DNA of 64,000 nt from JASLPR01 sp964496475 (lineage in GTDB: Bacteria; Chloroflexota; UBA11872; VXNJ01), in contig CAZBZS010000002.1 in assembly GCA_964496475.1 (NCBI GenBank), positions 1-64,000 of the forward strand, in the 5' to 3' direction. Shown in pieces: positions 27,000 through 35,234 of the stretch. The first letter of the stretch is position 1; each line of letters begins with the position of its first letter. The notes under the pieces were generated by a model. The model was not told the origin of the DNA. It was given only the letters and a program-made list of their open reading frames with translations, and searched no databases. Both the position numbers and the translations under genes were made by a program.

Positions 27000-27335
27000 T
27001 CAGTCCGCGTACTGCTCGCAACCGGTTTGCGGTCTGCAGATCGTCACCTTAAAGGTGCAAGAACGCGGATCCCCGCTAACTGACACACCCTCCACCACCG
27101 CGACCGGAGCCGGGGTCTCCGCTGGAGCCGTCAACCGCGCCTCGCCTTCTTCGGAGTCAACCGTTGACACAGAATCGGTCGCAGGAGCTCCGCCGGCCGT
27201 CGGGCTCGATGCAGAGACCATCGCTGTCTCCGTCGCCGAGACTGCCTCGATCTCGATCTCGACCTCGCTCCCGCCGCAGGCGGCCAGCGTCATCGCCGCC
27301 GCCCCGAGCAATGCCGCCATCAGAAACCGCCTCAT
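27000..27335 (-). CDS. Small predicted lipoprotein
   Basis: Not a recognised family. The ATG is preceded by GGGAGACC at good spacing; a signal peptide of about 19 residues ends in the lipobox LAACGG. The mature part is rich in Glu, Thr, Ser, Ala and Val, low in complexity, and ends with a short Cys-containing tail (CTFKVTICRPQTGCEQ) that could form disulfides outside the membrane. About 111 residues. It ends in two adjacent stops (TGA TAG). It runs divergently from the DUF503 gene. Confidence 0.6.
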   Translation of the reverse strand: MRRFLMAALLGAAAMTLAACGGSEVEIEIEAVSATETAMVSASSPTAGGAPATDSVSTVDSEEGEARLTAPAETPAPVAVVEGVSVSGDPRSCTFKVTICRPQTGCEQYAD

Positions 27336-27455
27336 TTCCAGGTCTCCCGTGCCCGCATAATGCCCCCACCCTATCAACCACGACGAAGATCTCTCCGCCC
27401 GGGCGGCCTCCCCCATCGCCTCCGGCAACTCCGCCCCACCGCTTACACTGGGATC

Positions 27456-27746
27456 GTGATAGTCGGCATTGTCTCCGTGCGCTTGCGGCTACCCGGCAAC
27501 CGCTCCCTCAAGGGCAAACGCCGGGTGGTGAAGGGCATGCTGGACCGCGTCCGCAACCGCTTTAACGTTGCCATCGCCGAAGTTGGCGACAACGACCGCC
27601 ACCGGTCCGCTCTCATCGGCCTCTCCTGCGTCGCCAACGACACTTCCCACGCCCACTCCATCCTCGACAACGTCCTCGCTTCCATGGCCTGCATGTACCC
27701 CGAAGCCGAAGTCTCCCCCGAGTCCCGCGAAATCCTCCCTCTCTAG
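27456..27746 (+). CDS. DUF503 (YlxP-like) protein
   Basis: Small conserved bacterial protein often found near translation and ribosome-maturation genes. IVGIVSVRLRLPGNRSLKGKRR, then NRFNVAIAEVGDND and a final MYPEAEVSPESREILPL match the family closely. 96 residues from the GTG. Molecular role not settled; some members are linked to ribosome-binding-factor contexts. It is just upstream of the rpmH cluster. Confidence 0.85.
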   Translation: MIVGIVSVRLRLPGNRSLKGKRRVVKGMLDRVRNRFNVAIAEVGDNDRHRSALIGLSCVANDTSHAHSILDNVLASMACMYPEAEVSPESREILPL

Positions 27747-27760
27747 CCGCGCCCACTCTC

Positions 27761-27790
27761 TTTACCAGCCCGTTTCCTCGGTGATATAGT
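27761..27790 (+). promoter_or_regulatory. Possible promoter for rpmH-rnpA-yidD-yidC-jag
   Basis: TTTACC (27761-27766) and TATAGT (27785-27790) are separated by 18 bases, 62 bases before the rpmH ATG. Fits a sigma-70-type promoter by sequence only. Confidence 0.4.
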
Positions 27791-27852
27791 TTCCGCTCTA
27801 GAACCAGAATCACGCACACCAGTGTCCCACGTTCAGTCTTGTTGGGCGGACT

Positions 27853-27987
27853 ATGAAGCGAACCTATCAGCCAAAAGTCAGGCGACGAAAGCGTCGCCAC
27901 GGCTTTCGCGGCCGGATGCGCACCCGCGGCGGGCGCGCCATCATCCGACGGCGCCGGCAGAAGGGCCGCACCCGCCTCTCCGTCTAG
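27853..27987 (+). CDS. rpmH: Ribosomal protein L34
   Basis: A 44-residue, very basic protein starting MKRTYQPKVRRRKRRHGF and ending GRTRLSV, which matches L34 over its whole length. L34 is a late-assembling component of the 50S subunit. It is first in the classic rpmH-rnpA-yidD-yidC-jag order. No strong Shine-Dalgarno is seen (TTGGGCGGACT upstream). Confidence 0.96.
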   Translation: MKRTYQPKVRRRKRRHGFRGRMRTRGGRAIIRRRRQKGRTRLSV

Positions 27988-28036
27988 TAGGGCGCCCATG
28001 GCGCCGGTTCTGCGGCGATTTTCCTCGGGGGGATTA

Positions 28037-28381
28037 ATGGCTAAACTCGGTCGATTACGGCGTCGCGCCGATTTCGTGCGCGTCCGTTCCACCCGCGACC
28101 GCCTCAGCCTCAAGTCCATGCTCGCCTTTCGCCGCGCCGCAGCCACCCCCGAGTCCCGCCTCGGTATCTCCGTCACCACTCGTACCGGCAACGCCGTCCG
28201 CCGCAATCGCATCCGCCGCCGTCTCCGCGCCGCCTTCACCGCTGGCCTCGACGCCGCTCCCGCCCCCCTCGACATCGTCGCCATCGGCCGTCCCGCCGCC
28301 GCCGAGCTCCCCTTTTCCGTGCTGCTCCGGCACTGCCGTCGCGTCCTCGAGGCGCCCCTCCGATCGCCATCCTCAAATTGA
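28037..28381 (+). CDS. rnpA: Ribonuclease P protein component
   Basis: Protein subunit that helps the RNase P ribozyme process the 5' end of pre-tRNAs. LGRLRRRADFVRVR at the start, and the conserved RNA-binding block AVRRNRIRRRLRAAF. 114 residues. The ATG is preceded by GGGGGGA; an upstream ATG 13 codons earlier is less likely because the family starts close to the chosen one. Its stop overlaps the TTG of yidD (TTGA). Confidence 0.93.
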   Translation: MAKLGRLRRRADFVRVRSTRDRLSLKSMLAFRRAAATPESRLGISVTTRTGNAVRRNRIRRRLRAAFTAGLDAAPAPLDIVAIGRPAAAELPFSVLLRHCRRVLEAPLRSPSSN

Positions 28382-28626
28382 AAACTCTCACCGTCGCCGC
28401 CATCCGTTTCTACCAGGCCGCCATCTCCCCTCTCCTCGGCTCCTCCTGCCGCTTTTACCCTACCTGCTCCCACTACACCTACGAAGCCATCGAGACCCAC
28501 GGCTTCTTCCGCGGCGTCTGGCTCGGCCTCCGCCGTATCGCTCGCTGCCACCCCTTCAATGCGGGCGGTTACGATCCCGCTCCCCCCGCTGACCGGCACG
28601 CACACACCCACGAAGAGAGCGCCTGA
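28378..28626 (+). CDS. yidD: Membrane protein insertion efficiency factor YidD
   Basis: Short membrane-associated protein aiding YidC-dependent insertion. IRFYQAAISPLLGSSCRFYPTCSHYTYEAI, with its Cys motif, and a GLRRIARCHPFNAGGYDP ending match the family. TTG start in a 4-base overlap with rnpA; its stop overlaps the yidC ATG (TGATG). 82 residues, with a His-rich tail of ~12 residues. Confidence 0.94.
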   Translation: MKTLTVAAIRFYQAAISPLLGSSCRFYPTCSHYTYEAIETHGFFRGVWLGLRRIARCHPFNAGGYDPAPPADRHAHTHEESA

Positions 28627-29591
28627 TGCCCGGCTGGCAGGAATTTGTCGTCGATCCGCTTACGGCCCTCGTCACTGCGATCGCGGGCGGCGTCGGCGGC
28701 TACGCCTTCGCCATCATCCTCGTCACCCTTGCCATCCGCCTGCTGCTCCTGCCCCTCACCATGAAAGGCATGCGCGCCCAGCGCAAGATGCAGACCGTCC
28801 AGCCCAAGCTCAAGGACCTCAAGGCACGCGCCCGCGGCAACAAGCAGCGCGAGCAGCAAATGATGATGGAGCTTTACAAGAAGGAGGGCATCAACCCCCT
28901 CGCCGGTTGTCTCCCCCTGCTTGTGCAGATGCCCGTCTGGCTCGCGATGTACGGCGCCCTTCTCACCCTAGGCGATTGCATCATCCCGGGCGGCGAAGCG
29001 ATCTCTGTCACCCGTACCTCCGCCAACGCCATCGCCGACTGCGCCGCGAACCCCGGCGGCCATATTCTCCTCGACGAGAACTTCCTCTGGTTTAATCTCG
29101 CCCAACCCGACGCCACCTTCGACCTCCCCTTCCTCCCCGAGGAGTTCGCCTTCGGCTACATCTCCATCATGGCCATCCTCAGTGGCGCCGTCTTCTTCCT
29201 CCAGACCTACATGACGCCCCTACCCGCCGCTGCTAGCGGTCCCGGATTCGCCTCCTCCATGCAATCGGCCATGAAATTTATGCCAGTCTTTTTCATGTTC
29301 ATCGGTTGGATGTTTTTCTCCGCCTTTCTCCTCTACTGGGTCTGGACCGGCATCATCCAGGTCGTACAGCAGTTCTTTTTCAGCGGTCTTGGCAAGCTCG
29401 AAGATCGACTCTCACCCGGCGCCGTTCGGTTCCTGAACTCTCTCGGTGCCGGCCGCTTCGCCGGAGTCACCCCGTCCGGAACCGTCGAGCTGGAGCCCGA
29501 CGAATTCGAAATCGACGAACCCCCGCCGGATCGACCTAAAACCAGGAAACGCAGACGCAGACGGAGGCGCAAGCGTGGCAGACGAAGCTGA
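28626..29591 (+). CDS. yidC: Membrane insertase YidC/Oxa1
   Basis: Inserts and folds inner-membrane proteins, alone or with SecYEG. Short Gram-positive-like form (321 residues, no large periplasmic domain). Hydrophobic segments near residues 22-45 (GGYAFAIILVTLAIRLLLLPL), 95-115 (LPLLVQMPVWLAMYGALLTL), 175-195 and 220-255. The conserved Arg in IRLLLLPL and a helical hairpin before KKEGINPLAGCLP are present. The C-terminus is strongly basic (KRRRRRRRKRGRRS), suited to ribosome contact. Its last 17 bases overlap the jag start. Confidence 0.93.
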   Translation: MPGWQEFVVDPLTALVTAIAGGVGGYAFAIILVTLAIRLLLLPLTMKGMRAQRKMQTVQPKLKDLKARARGNKQREQQMMMELYKKEGINPLAGCLPLLVQMPVWLAMYGALLTLGDCIIPGGEAISVTRTSANAIADCAANPGGHILLDENFLWFNLAQPDATFDLPFLPEEFAFGYISIMAILSGAVFFLQTYMTPLPAAASGPGFASSMQSAMKFMPVFFMFIGWMFFSAFLLYWVWTGIIQVVQQFFFSGLGKLEDRLSPGAVRFLNSLGAGRFAGVTPSGTVELEPDEFEIDEPPPDRPKTRKRRRRRRRKRGRRS

Positions 29592-30408
29592 GACCACTGG
29601 CAAAACTGTAGAAGAGGCTGTAAAGCTCGCCCTGCTTGAGCTGAATGCCACCCTCGACGAAGTTGACATCAAGATCGTCGATTCCGGCGCCCCGGGCCAT
29701 CTGCTCGGAATCGGGGCCCGCGAGGCACAGGTCCGCGTCACCCGCCGCGACTCCCCCTACCCCGGCGACGAAGACGACGCCCCCCCCCCCCCGCCTGCCC
29801 CCCGCCAGCCGCGACCTCGGGCCACCGCCCCATCCCCACCGCTCCCCGCCCCTCCCGAATCCCGCCCCTCCACCCCTCTTCGCGAAGCAGCGCCCGCGGC
29901 CGACCGTCCCGCCGTCGATCCAACTGAGGATCCGCCTGAGACCGTACTCGACGTCGAAGACATCGCCGAAGCCGCCCACGACATCATCCAGGGCCTCGTC
30001 GATCGCATGGGCTTCGACGCCAGCGTCGAGCGCACCGCCGGCGACCTCATCTGCTTCAACGTCGCCGGCGATTCCGAAACCCTCGACCCTCTTATCGGCC
30101 CCAACGGCGAGACCCTCCGTGCCTTCGGCTTCCTCGTTAACTCCATGCTCGGCCGCATGGCCGGCGGCAGCGTCCGGGTCATCATCGACGTGGACGGTTA
30201 CCGCCAGCGCCGGGAAGAAGAATTGCGCGAATTCGCCCTCGACATTGCCGAAGAGGTCCGCGAAAACGACGAACCCATTACCCTCGAGGCCATGCCCGCG
30301 TACGAGCGCCGTATGATCCACATGGCCCTCGCTGAGTCCGAGGACATCCGCACCTACAGTATCGGTGAAGGCCGCAAACGCCGTATCGTCATCGGTCCCG
30401 CCGTCTAA
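29575..30408 (+). CDS. jag: Jag/KhpB RNA-binding protein (Jag-N, KH, R3H)
   Basis: Single-strand RNA-binding regulator linked to cell elongation in firmicutes, normally next to yidC. Jag-N domain (GKTVEEAVKLALLELN with DVDIKIVDSG), a Pro/Arg-rich linker, a KH domain (LIGPNGETLRAFGFLVN) and an R3H domain (LREFALDIAEEVREN, MPAYERRMIHMAL, YSIGEGRKRRIVI). GTG start with GGAGG 8 bases upstream, inside yidC. The linker includes a 13-C run at 29780-29792 coding for Pro. 277 residues. Confidence 0.92.
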   Translation: MADEAETTGKTVEEAVKLALLELNATLDEVDIKIVDSGAPGHLLGIGAREAQVRVTRRDSPYPGDEDDAPPPPPAPRQPRPRATAPSPPLPAPPESRPSTPLREAAPAADRPAVDPTEDPPETVLDVEDIAEAAHDIIQGLVDRMGFDASVERTAGDLICFNVAGDSETLDPLIGPNGETLRAFGFLVNSMLGRMAGGSVRVIIDVDGYRQRREEELREFALDIAEEVRENDEPITLEAMPAYERRMIHMALAESEDIRTYSIGEGRKRRIVIGPAV

Positions 30409-30420
30409 CCCATCGATCCC

Positions 30421-31278
30421 ATGGCCGACCCCGCCACGCCCGACTATGTAATTGTCGGCCACATCATCAGGGACAAAGTCGACGACGGCTATCTCCTCGG
30501 CGGCACCGTCTCGTTCGCCGGCGCCGTCGTCCGCGCCCTCGATGTTTCCCTCGGAGTCGTCTCCTCCGCCGACGCCGACGGACGCACCCTCGCCACTCGA
30601 CAGCTCCCCGGCACCGATTTTCGGTGGGTCGAGTCCGCCGAATCCACCATCTACCACAACATCTACAAGCCCGAAGGCCGCATCCAGTACTGCCTCGCCC
30701 TCGCCGACCCCCTCACCGTCCACGACATCCCCCCGCCCTGGCTCGCCGCTCCAATCGTCCACCTCGGCCCCCTCACCGGCGAAATCTCCCCCGATATCGT
30801 CCATCACCTCGGCTCCGATTCCCTCGTCGGCGTCACCCCCCAGGGCTGGCTCCGCCGTCGCCTTGCCGATGGCCTTATCCAGCCAAAGGAATGGGACGAT
30901 TACCAGACCGTCCTCGACCGCGCCGACGTCCTGATCTTCAGCGAGCACGATCCCGGCTCCGACGAAGAGTGCCAGCGCTACCTCGACGCCGCCAAACTCG
31001 CCATCGTCACCCGGGGCGACCAGGGCGCTGAAATCCACGCCGCCGGCTCCGTCACCCACGTCCCCACCTATCCCGCCAGCGAAATCGATCCCACCGGCGC
31101 CGGCGACGGCTTCTGCGGCGCCTTCCTCGTCGAATATCGCCGCACCGGCTCCGCCGTCGACGCCTGCCGCTTCGCCAACGCCGCCGGCTCCCTCATCGTC
31201 GAAGGTCCCGGAGTCCAGGGCGCCGCCGGTGAAGATCGCATCCGTGCACGAATGGCCGGTCCAACCCGGGAACGATGA
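30421..31278 (+). CDS. PfkB-family carbohydrate kinase
   Basis: Ribokinase-type sugar or nucleoside kinase. The C-terminal PfkB signature DPTGAGDGFCGAF holds the catalytic Asp and anion hole. The N-terminal region has a GGTVSFAGAVVRALD motif typical of the sugar-binding Gly-Gly turn. 285 residues, short but complete. It follows jag by 12 bases and overlaps the next gene by 4 bases (ATGA), so it belongs to the same transcription unit. The substrate is not determined. Confidence 0.85.
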   Translation: MADPATPDYVIVGHIIRDKVDDGYLLGGTVSFAGAVVRALDVSLGVVSSADADGRTLATRQLPGTDFRWVESAESTIYHNIYKPEGRIQYCLALADPLTVHDIPPPWLAAPIVHLGPLTGEISPDIVHHLGSDSLVGVTPQGWLRRRLADGLIQPKEWDDYQTVLDRADVLIFSEHDPGSDEECQRYLDAAKLAIVTRGDQGAEIHAAGSVTHVPTYPASEIDPTGAGDGFCGAFLVEYRRTGSAVDACRFANAAGSLIVEGPGVQGAAGEDRIRARMAGPTRER

Positions 31279-33008
31279 ACTTCGACTCCCTGACGGCCTC
31301 CGCCGTGAGACGCCAGCTCACCTCCGCCCTCCTCGACGGCCGCGTACAACGAACCGTCCTCCCCGACCGGCATTCCCTCGGACTCGAAATCTACGCCAAC
31401 GGCGTTGCCCGCCAGCTCCTCCTCTGCGCCGAGCCCGGCCGCGCCCGCGCCCATCTAGTCGAATCCAAACTCAAACGCGGCGTCGACGGCGCCTCCCCGC
31501 TCCTGCTTCTCTTGCGCAAATACGTCCGCGGCAGCCGCCTCACCCACATCCACCAACCTCCCTTGGAGCGCATCCTCACCTTCGAGTTCACCTACTACCT
31601 CTCCGATTCTGACGAGACCGGCGCCGTCACCCTCATCCTCGAAACCATCGGCCGCCAGAGTAATCTCATCCTCATCGATTCCGTCGGCCGCATCATGGAC
31701 TCCCACCGCCGCGTGGGACCCGGCATGAGCCGCTACCGCCGGATCGTTCCCCATCTCGGCTACGTAAGCCCCCCGCCCATCCCGCGGCCGCCTCCTTCAA
31801 ATCTCACTCCGACCGATCTCCAATCAATAGCCGCGTCCCATCCTGACGATCCTGCCTGGCGAATTCTCCTCGACGCCGCCGCCGGAGTCAGCCCCCTCCT
31901 CGCCAGCGAGTGCCTCCATCGCGCCGGCCTCCCTCGCCTCCTCCCCGCCGCCGAAGTCGACGACTGGTATCCGCCCCTGTCCGCCCTCCAGGACATCGTC
32001 GCCGCCGTCGAATCCGGCCCTCCCGAAGCCTGGCTCGCCCTCGTCGATGGTCTCCCCGCTGCCTACGCCCCCTACGAGCCCAGTCATTACGATGATCGCG
32101 AACCCTGCCCCTCCATCTCCGCCGCCATCACCGACTTCATCGCGGCATCCGGCGCTCCCACCTTGGTCGTCGATTCCGACCTCCGGCGCGCCCTGCGGCA
32201 ACGCATCGCCGACGTCCGTCAGCGTGCCGAGGCCAAACTCGTCGCCCTCCGCCGCTCCGCCGACCAGGGCCGCGAGGCCGATCTCCTCCGAGAAAGCGGC
32301 GAACTCCTCCTCGCCCACCAGACCGAAATCCCCCCCGCCTCCACCGAAATCGAACTCAACTCCATCACCATCGTCCTCGACCCCCGCCTCACCCCCGTTC
32401 AGAACGCCGGTGCCTACTTCAAGCGTTACAAGAGCGCCCGCGCCGCCGCCGAACTCACCCCCCGCCGGCTCCGCAAAGTCGAACTCGAACTGGAACTCAT
32501 CGAGCAGACCGAGCTCGACCTCGCCCTCGCCTCCACCGACCCAGAGCTCCGCGACATCGAGGAAATCCTCGCCAAAACCGCCCCCGACACTATTCCGGCA
32601 AGAAAATCTCGCCGTCACCTCCGCGCTCCCGCCCCACCCGGCCCCCGTGAATTCGACCTCGACGGCTGGCCCGTGCTCGTCGGTCGCAACGCCGCCCAGA
32701 ACCACGCCATCACCTTCCGCCAGGCCCGGCCCGACGATCTCTGGCTACATGCCCGTGGGCTCCCCGGCGCCCACGTCATCCTGCGTCTCGCCCGCAAGGT
32801 CGTCCCCGACTCCATCCTCACCGCCGCCGCCGGCATCGCCGCTTTTTACAGCCGTGCCGCCGCCGACCGCAACGTCGAAGTCGACGTCACTGCCCGCAAA
32901 AACGTCCGTCCCATCCGCGGCGCCGGCCCCGGCCAGGTGACCTATCGCCACGAACGCACCCTCCGCGTGCCCCCTCACGACCCCGAATCTTCATCCGACT
33001 CCGGCTGA
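31275..33008 (+). CDS. rqcH: NFACT-family protein, RqcH-like
   Basis: Related to Rqc2/RqcH, which adds alanine tails to nascent chains stalled on 50S subunits, and to fibronectin-binding FbpA. NFACT-N domain at residues 1 to about 220, including PPLERILTFEF where characterised RqcH proteins have Asp-Arg (here Glu-Arg), then a helical coiled-coil middle (about 285-440) and an NFACT-R domain (GWPVLVGRNAAQNHAITFRQ, DDLWLHARGLPGAHVILR). 577 residues, normal. The ends of rqcH and mutM overlap by 34 bases (convergent). Confidence 0.88.
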   Translation: MNFDSLTASAVRRQLTSALLDGRVQRTVLPDRHSLGLEIYANGVARQLLLCAEPGRARAHLVESKLKRGVDGASPLLLLLRKYVRGSRLTHIHQPPLERILTFEFTYYLSDSDETGAVTLILETIGRQSNLILIDSVGRIMDSHRRVGPGMSRYRRIVPHLGYVSPPPIPRPPPSNLTPTDLQSIAASHPDDPAWRILLDAAAGVSPLLASECLHRAGLPRLLPAAEVDDWYPPLSALQDIVAAVESGPPEAWLALVDGLPAAYAPYEPSHYDDREPCPSISAAITDFIAASGAPTLVVDSDLRRALRQRIADVRQRAEAKLVALRRSADQGREADLLRESGELLLAHQTEIPPASTEIELNSITIVLDPRLTPVQNAGAYFKRYKSARAAAELTPRRLRKVELELELIEQTELDLALASTDPELRDIEEILAKTAPDTIPARKSRRHLRAPAPPGPREFDLDGWPVLVGRNAAQNHAITFRQARPDDLWLHARGLPGAHVILRLARKVVPDSILTAAAGIAAFYSRAAADRNVEVDVTARKNVRPIRGAGPGQVTYRHERTLRVPPHDPESSSDSG

Positions 33009-33805
33009 CACCGCGGGCAAAAGTGCGTTGATCGTCCCCCCACCATAATTCGCTCAATCACTCCCGGGCAGCGAAAGCACTTCCCCCCCGTCCGCTGAAA
33101 CACCCTCAATTCACCCTGATACTTCCCCGCCCCGCCCTCCGCGTTTCGATACTGGCTGAAAGTGGTCCCCCCCGCCGCCAGCCCTTGTCGTAGCACTTTC
33201 CTGATTCCCCGATGCAGCCGCTTCGTATCCCGTTCCGACAACCCTCCCGCCGTTCTCAGCGGATGCAGTCGACCTTGCCACAGCGCCTCATCCGCGTAAA
33301 TATTTCCGATCCCTGCGATCAATTTCTGATTCAGCAACGCCGATTTCAACGCCGTCTTTCTCCCCTCTATCACCTGCCGCAACCGCGCCGCGGTAAACCC
33401 TTCCGACAGCGGCTCCGGACCCAGCCTCCGGCCGAACTCGCGATTCGCCGCCGCGCCCATCAGGCCCGCCCTCCCGAATCTGCGCATATCGCAAAACCGC
33501 AGCTCCAGCCCGTCTTCTACTCGCACCAGTAGCCTCAAATACCGATCCTCCTCCCAACCCTCCGGTCGCACCAGCAGCCGACCCGCCATCATCAGGTGAA
33601 TCTGCAGCACCCACCCGTCGTCCAGCACCAGCGACAGATACTTGCCCCGGCGGTCCACCCGCTCGATTCGCCGACCCATCAGCTCGTGCCGCTCCTCCAG
33701 CTCCGCGAACCGCTCATCCAGGATTTCCACCCCCACCACCCGCTTGCCGACCACGGTCTCGCGCAGATACCGCGCCACCGTCTCCACCTCCGGTAATTCC
33801 GGCAC
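32975..33805 (-). CDS. mutM: Formamidopyrimidine-DNA glycosylase
   Basis: Removes oxidised purines (8-oxoguanine) from DNA and nicks the abasic site. The mature N-terminus PELPEVETVARYL must start with Pro2 as nucleophile, which fixes the start at the GTG (preceded by GGGAGG) and excludes 15 upstream codons. LQIHLMMAGRL, the helix-two-turn-helix (NQKLIAGIGNIYADEALW) and the C-terminal zinc finger (CFRCPG and HFCPRCQ) are complete. 276 residues. Confidence 0.94.
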   Translation of the reverse strand: MPELPEVETVARYLRETVVGKRVVGVEILDERFAELEERHELMGRRIERVDRRGKYLSLVLDDGWVLQIHLMMAGRLLVRPEGWEEDRYLRLLVRVEDGLELRFCDMRRFGRAGLMGAAANREFGRRLGPEPLSEGFTAARLRQVIEGRKTALKSALLNQKLIAGIGNIYADEALWQGRLHPLRTAGGLSERDTKRLHRGIRKVLRQGLAAGGTTFSQYRNAEGGAGKYQGELRVFQRTGGKCFRCPGVIERIMVGGRSTHFCPRCQPESDEDSGS

Positions 33806-33985
33806 TCTGCCTCCCGCCGCTACTTCGGCGTTGTCGCGATCTCGCTCCAACCGTGGATTTGATCACCACGACTTGCTCGCTGGATTGTAGAATCTGTGTA
33901 CTCGGGTGGCTAGCCGTGGGACGGTCACCCGAGAATCGGCTCTATCACCCGTCCCACCCGCTCACTTATCAGATCGGCGACCCGG

Positions 33986-34315
33986 ATGAAAGAACTCCTC
34001 CAGGAAATCCAGAGACGCAATCAGCTCGGCCAGACCGTCGCCATGGCCACCATCGTTGGCTCCCGCGGTTCCACTCCTCGCAAACCCGGCGCTCACATGC
34101 TCGTCTTCGAAGACGGCGCCGGCTTCGGCAGCGTCGGCGGTGGCTGCGTCGAAGCCGATGTGTGGCGGGAAGCCGCTCACGCCCTCGCCGACGGCAAGCC
34201 TCGCTTTTTTGACGTCGATCTCGTCGACGATTTCAAGGGCGAAGGCGACGTCTGCGGCGGCACCGTCGATGTCTTCGTCGACCTCTGGCGTCCTAGCGAA
34301 CCCGACCCCGATTGA
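33986..34315 (+). CDS. XdhC/CoxI-type protein, N-terminal-domain only
   Basis: XdhC proteins deliver sulfurated molybdenum cofactor to xanthine or CO dehydrogenase-type enzymes. This 109-residue gene encodes only the first domain: VAMATIVGSRGSTPRKPGAHM, GFGSVGGGCVEADVWREA and a Cys-containing GDVCGGTVDVFVDLW end. It overlaps the next XdhC gene by 4 bases (TTGA), so the two are translated together. No molybdenum hydroxylase is in this window. Confidence 0.85.
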   Translation: MKELLQEIQRRNQLGQTVAMATIVGSRGSTPRKPGAHMLVFEDGAGFGSVGGGCVEADVWREAAHALADGKPRFFDVDLVDDFKGEGDVCGGTVDVFVDLWRPSEPDPD

Positions 34316-35148
34316 CCGACGAGCTCGCCGCTGACATTCTCGATGTCCTCGATAGCCGCACCCCGGCCGTCCTCGTAACCGTCATCTCCTCCTCCTCCGA
34401 TTTTGCCGATTTTCCCGTCGGACTCAAATCCGTCGTTCACGCCGGCGGCCGCGCCGATCCCGACCTTCCCGCCGGACCCCTCGCCGACTCCATCCGAGCC
34501 ACCGCCCGCCAGGCCCTCTCCGCCGGCCGCGTCCGGCTCGACCAGTTCGCCCTCGACGGTTCAGCCGTGGATCGTCGCGCCACCGGCTCTCTCCACGTCT
34601 ACTTCGAACCCCTCGCTCCCGTCGATCGCCTCATAATCGTCGGCGCCGGCCACATTGCCATCCCCATCTGCCGGATCGCATCCATCCTCGGCTTCGAGGT
34701 CACTGTAATCGACGATCGCTCCGACTACGCCAGTGCCGAGCGTTTCCCTGAAGCTGCCGAAGTCATCGCCGCCGATTTCGCCTCCGCCCTCGCCGACCTC
34801 ACCATAGACGCCTCCACCTACATCATCCTTGTCACCCGCGCCCACGCCTTTGACGAACAGGCCCTCCAGCAGATCGCCGCCAGCGACGCCCGCTACATCG
34901 GCATGATCGGTTCCCGTCGGCGCGTCCTCATCGTCCACCAGAACCTCATCGACGCCGGCGTCTCTCCCGACGCCCTGCACAAGGTCTACGCCCCTCTTGG
35001 CATCGATCTCGGCGCCGAAACCGTCGAGGAAATCGCCCTCGCCGCCGTCGCCGAAGTCGTCAACGTCAGGCGCGGAGGCCGCGCCCAATCCCTTCGCATC
35101 GACGCCTGGCGCGAATCCGTTGCCAGCGTCTCCGACCCTCCCGACTGA
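34312..35148 (+). CDS. XdhC/CoxF-family protein with Rossmann C-terminal domain
   Basis: Second XdhC-like protein, 278 residues. The N-terminal ~120 residues are a diverged first domain. The C-terminal XdhC_C Rossmann domain starts at RLIIVGAGHIAIPICRIASIL and includes VIDDRSDYASAERFPEA, LVTRAHAFDEQALQQI, YIGMIGSRRRV and VYAPLGIDLGAETVEEIALA. TTG start coupled to the previous gene. Together they resemble XdhC pairs found with CO-dehydrogenase-like enzymes, so their target is expected elsewhere in the genome. Confidence 0.87.
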   Translation: MTDELAADILDVLDSRTPAVLVTVISSSSDFADFPVGLKSVVHAGGRADPDLPAGPLADSIRATARQALSAGRVRLDQFALDGSAVDRRATGSLHVYFEPLAPVDRLIIVGAGHIAIPICRIASILGFEVTVIDDRSDYASAERFPEAAEVIAADFASALADLTIDASTYIILVTRAHAFDEQALQQIAASDARYIGMIGSRRRVLIVHQNLIDAGVSPDALHKVYAPLGIDLGAETVEEIALAAVAEVVNVRRGGRAQSLRIDAWRESVASVSDPPD

Positions 35149-35199
35149 ACCATCACCTCTTGCTCAACCCCCACCCCATCCCCAAATATAAAGTAGGCT

Positions 35200-35221
35200 C
35201 CGGAGCGACGGCCCGCTCCGG
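35200..35221. terminator. Stem-loop between convergent xdhC and crp-type genes
   Basis: CCGGAGCG and CGCTCCGG form an 8-bp perfect stem with a 6-base loop, between the two convergent gene ends. No T-run on either side, so it is at best an atypical bidirectional terminator. Confidence 0.4.
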
Positions 35222-35234
35222 GGTCAGTGGGGGG

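Noticed and set aside
26994..27002. In-frame TGA at the lipoprotein end as a second selenoprotein
   Set aside because: TGA is directly followed by TAG in the same frame, and no redox motif surrounds it.
27700..27860. Replication origin next to rpmH
   Set aside because: No DnaA-box cluster, no AT-rich unwinding region and no dnaA gene.
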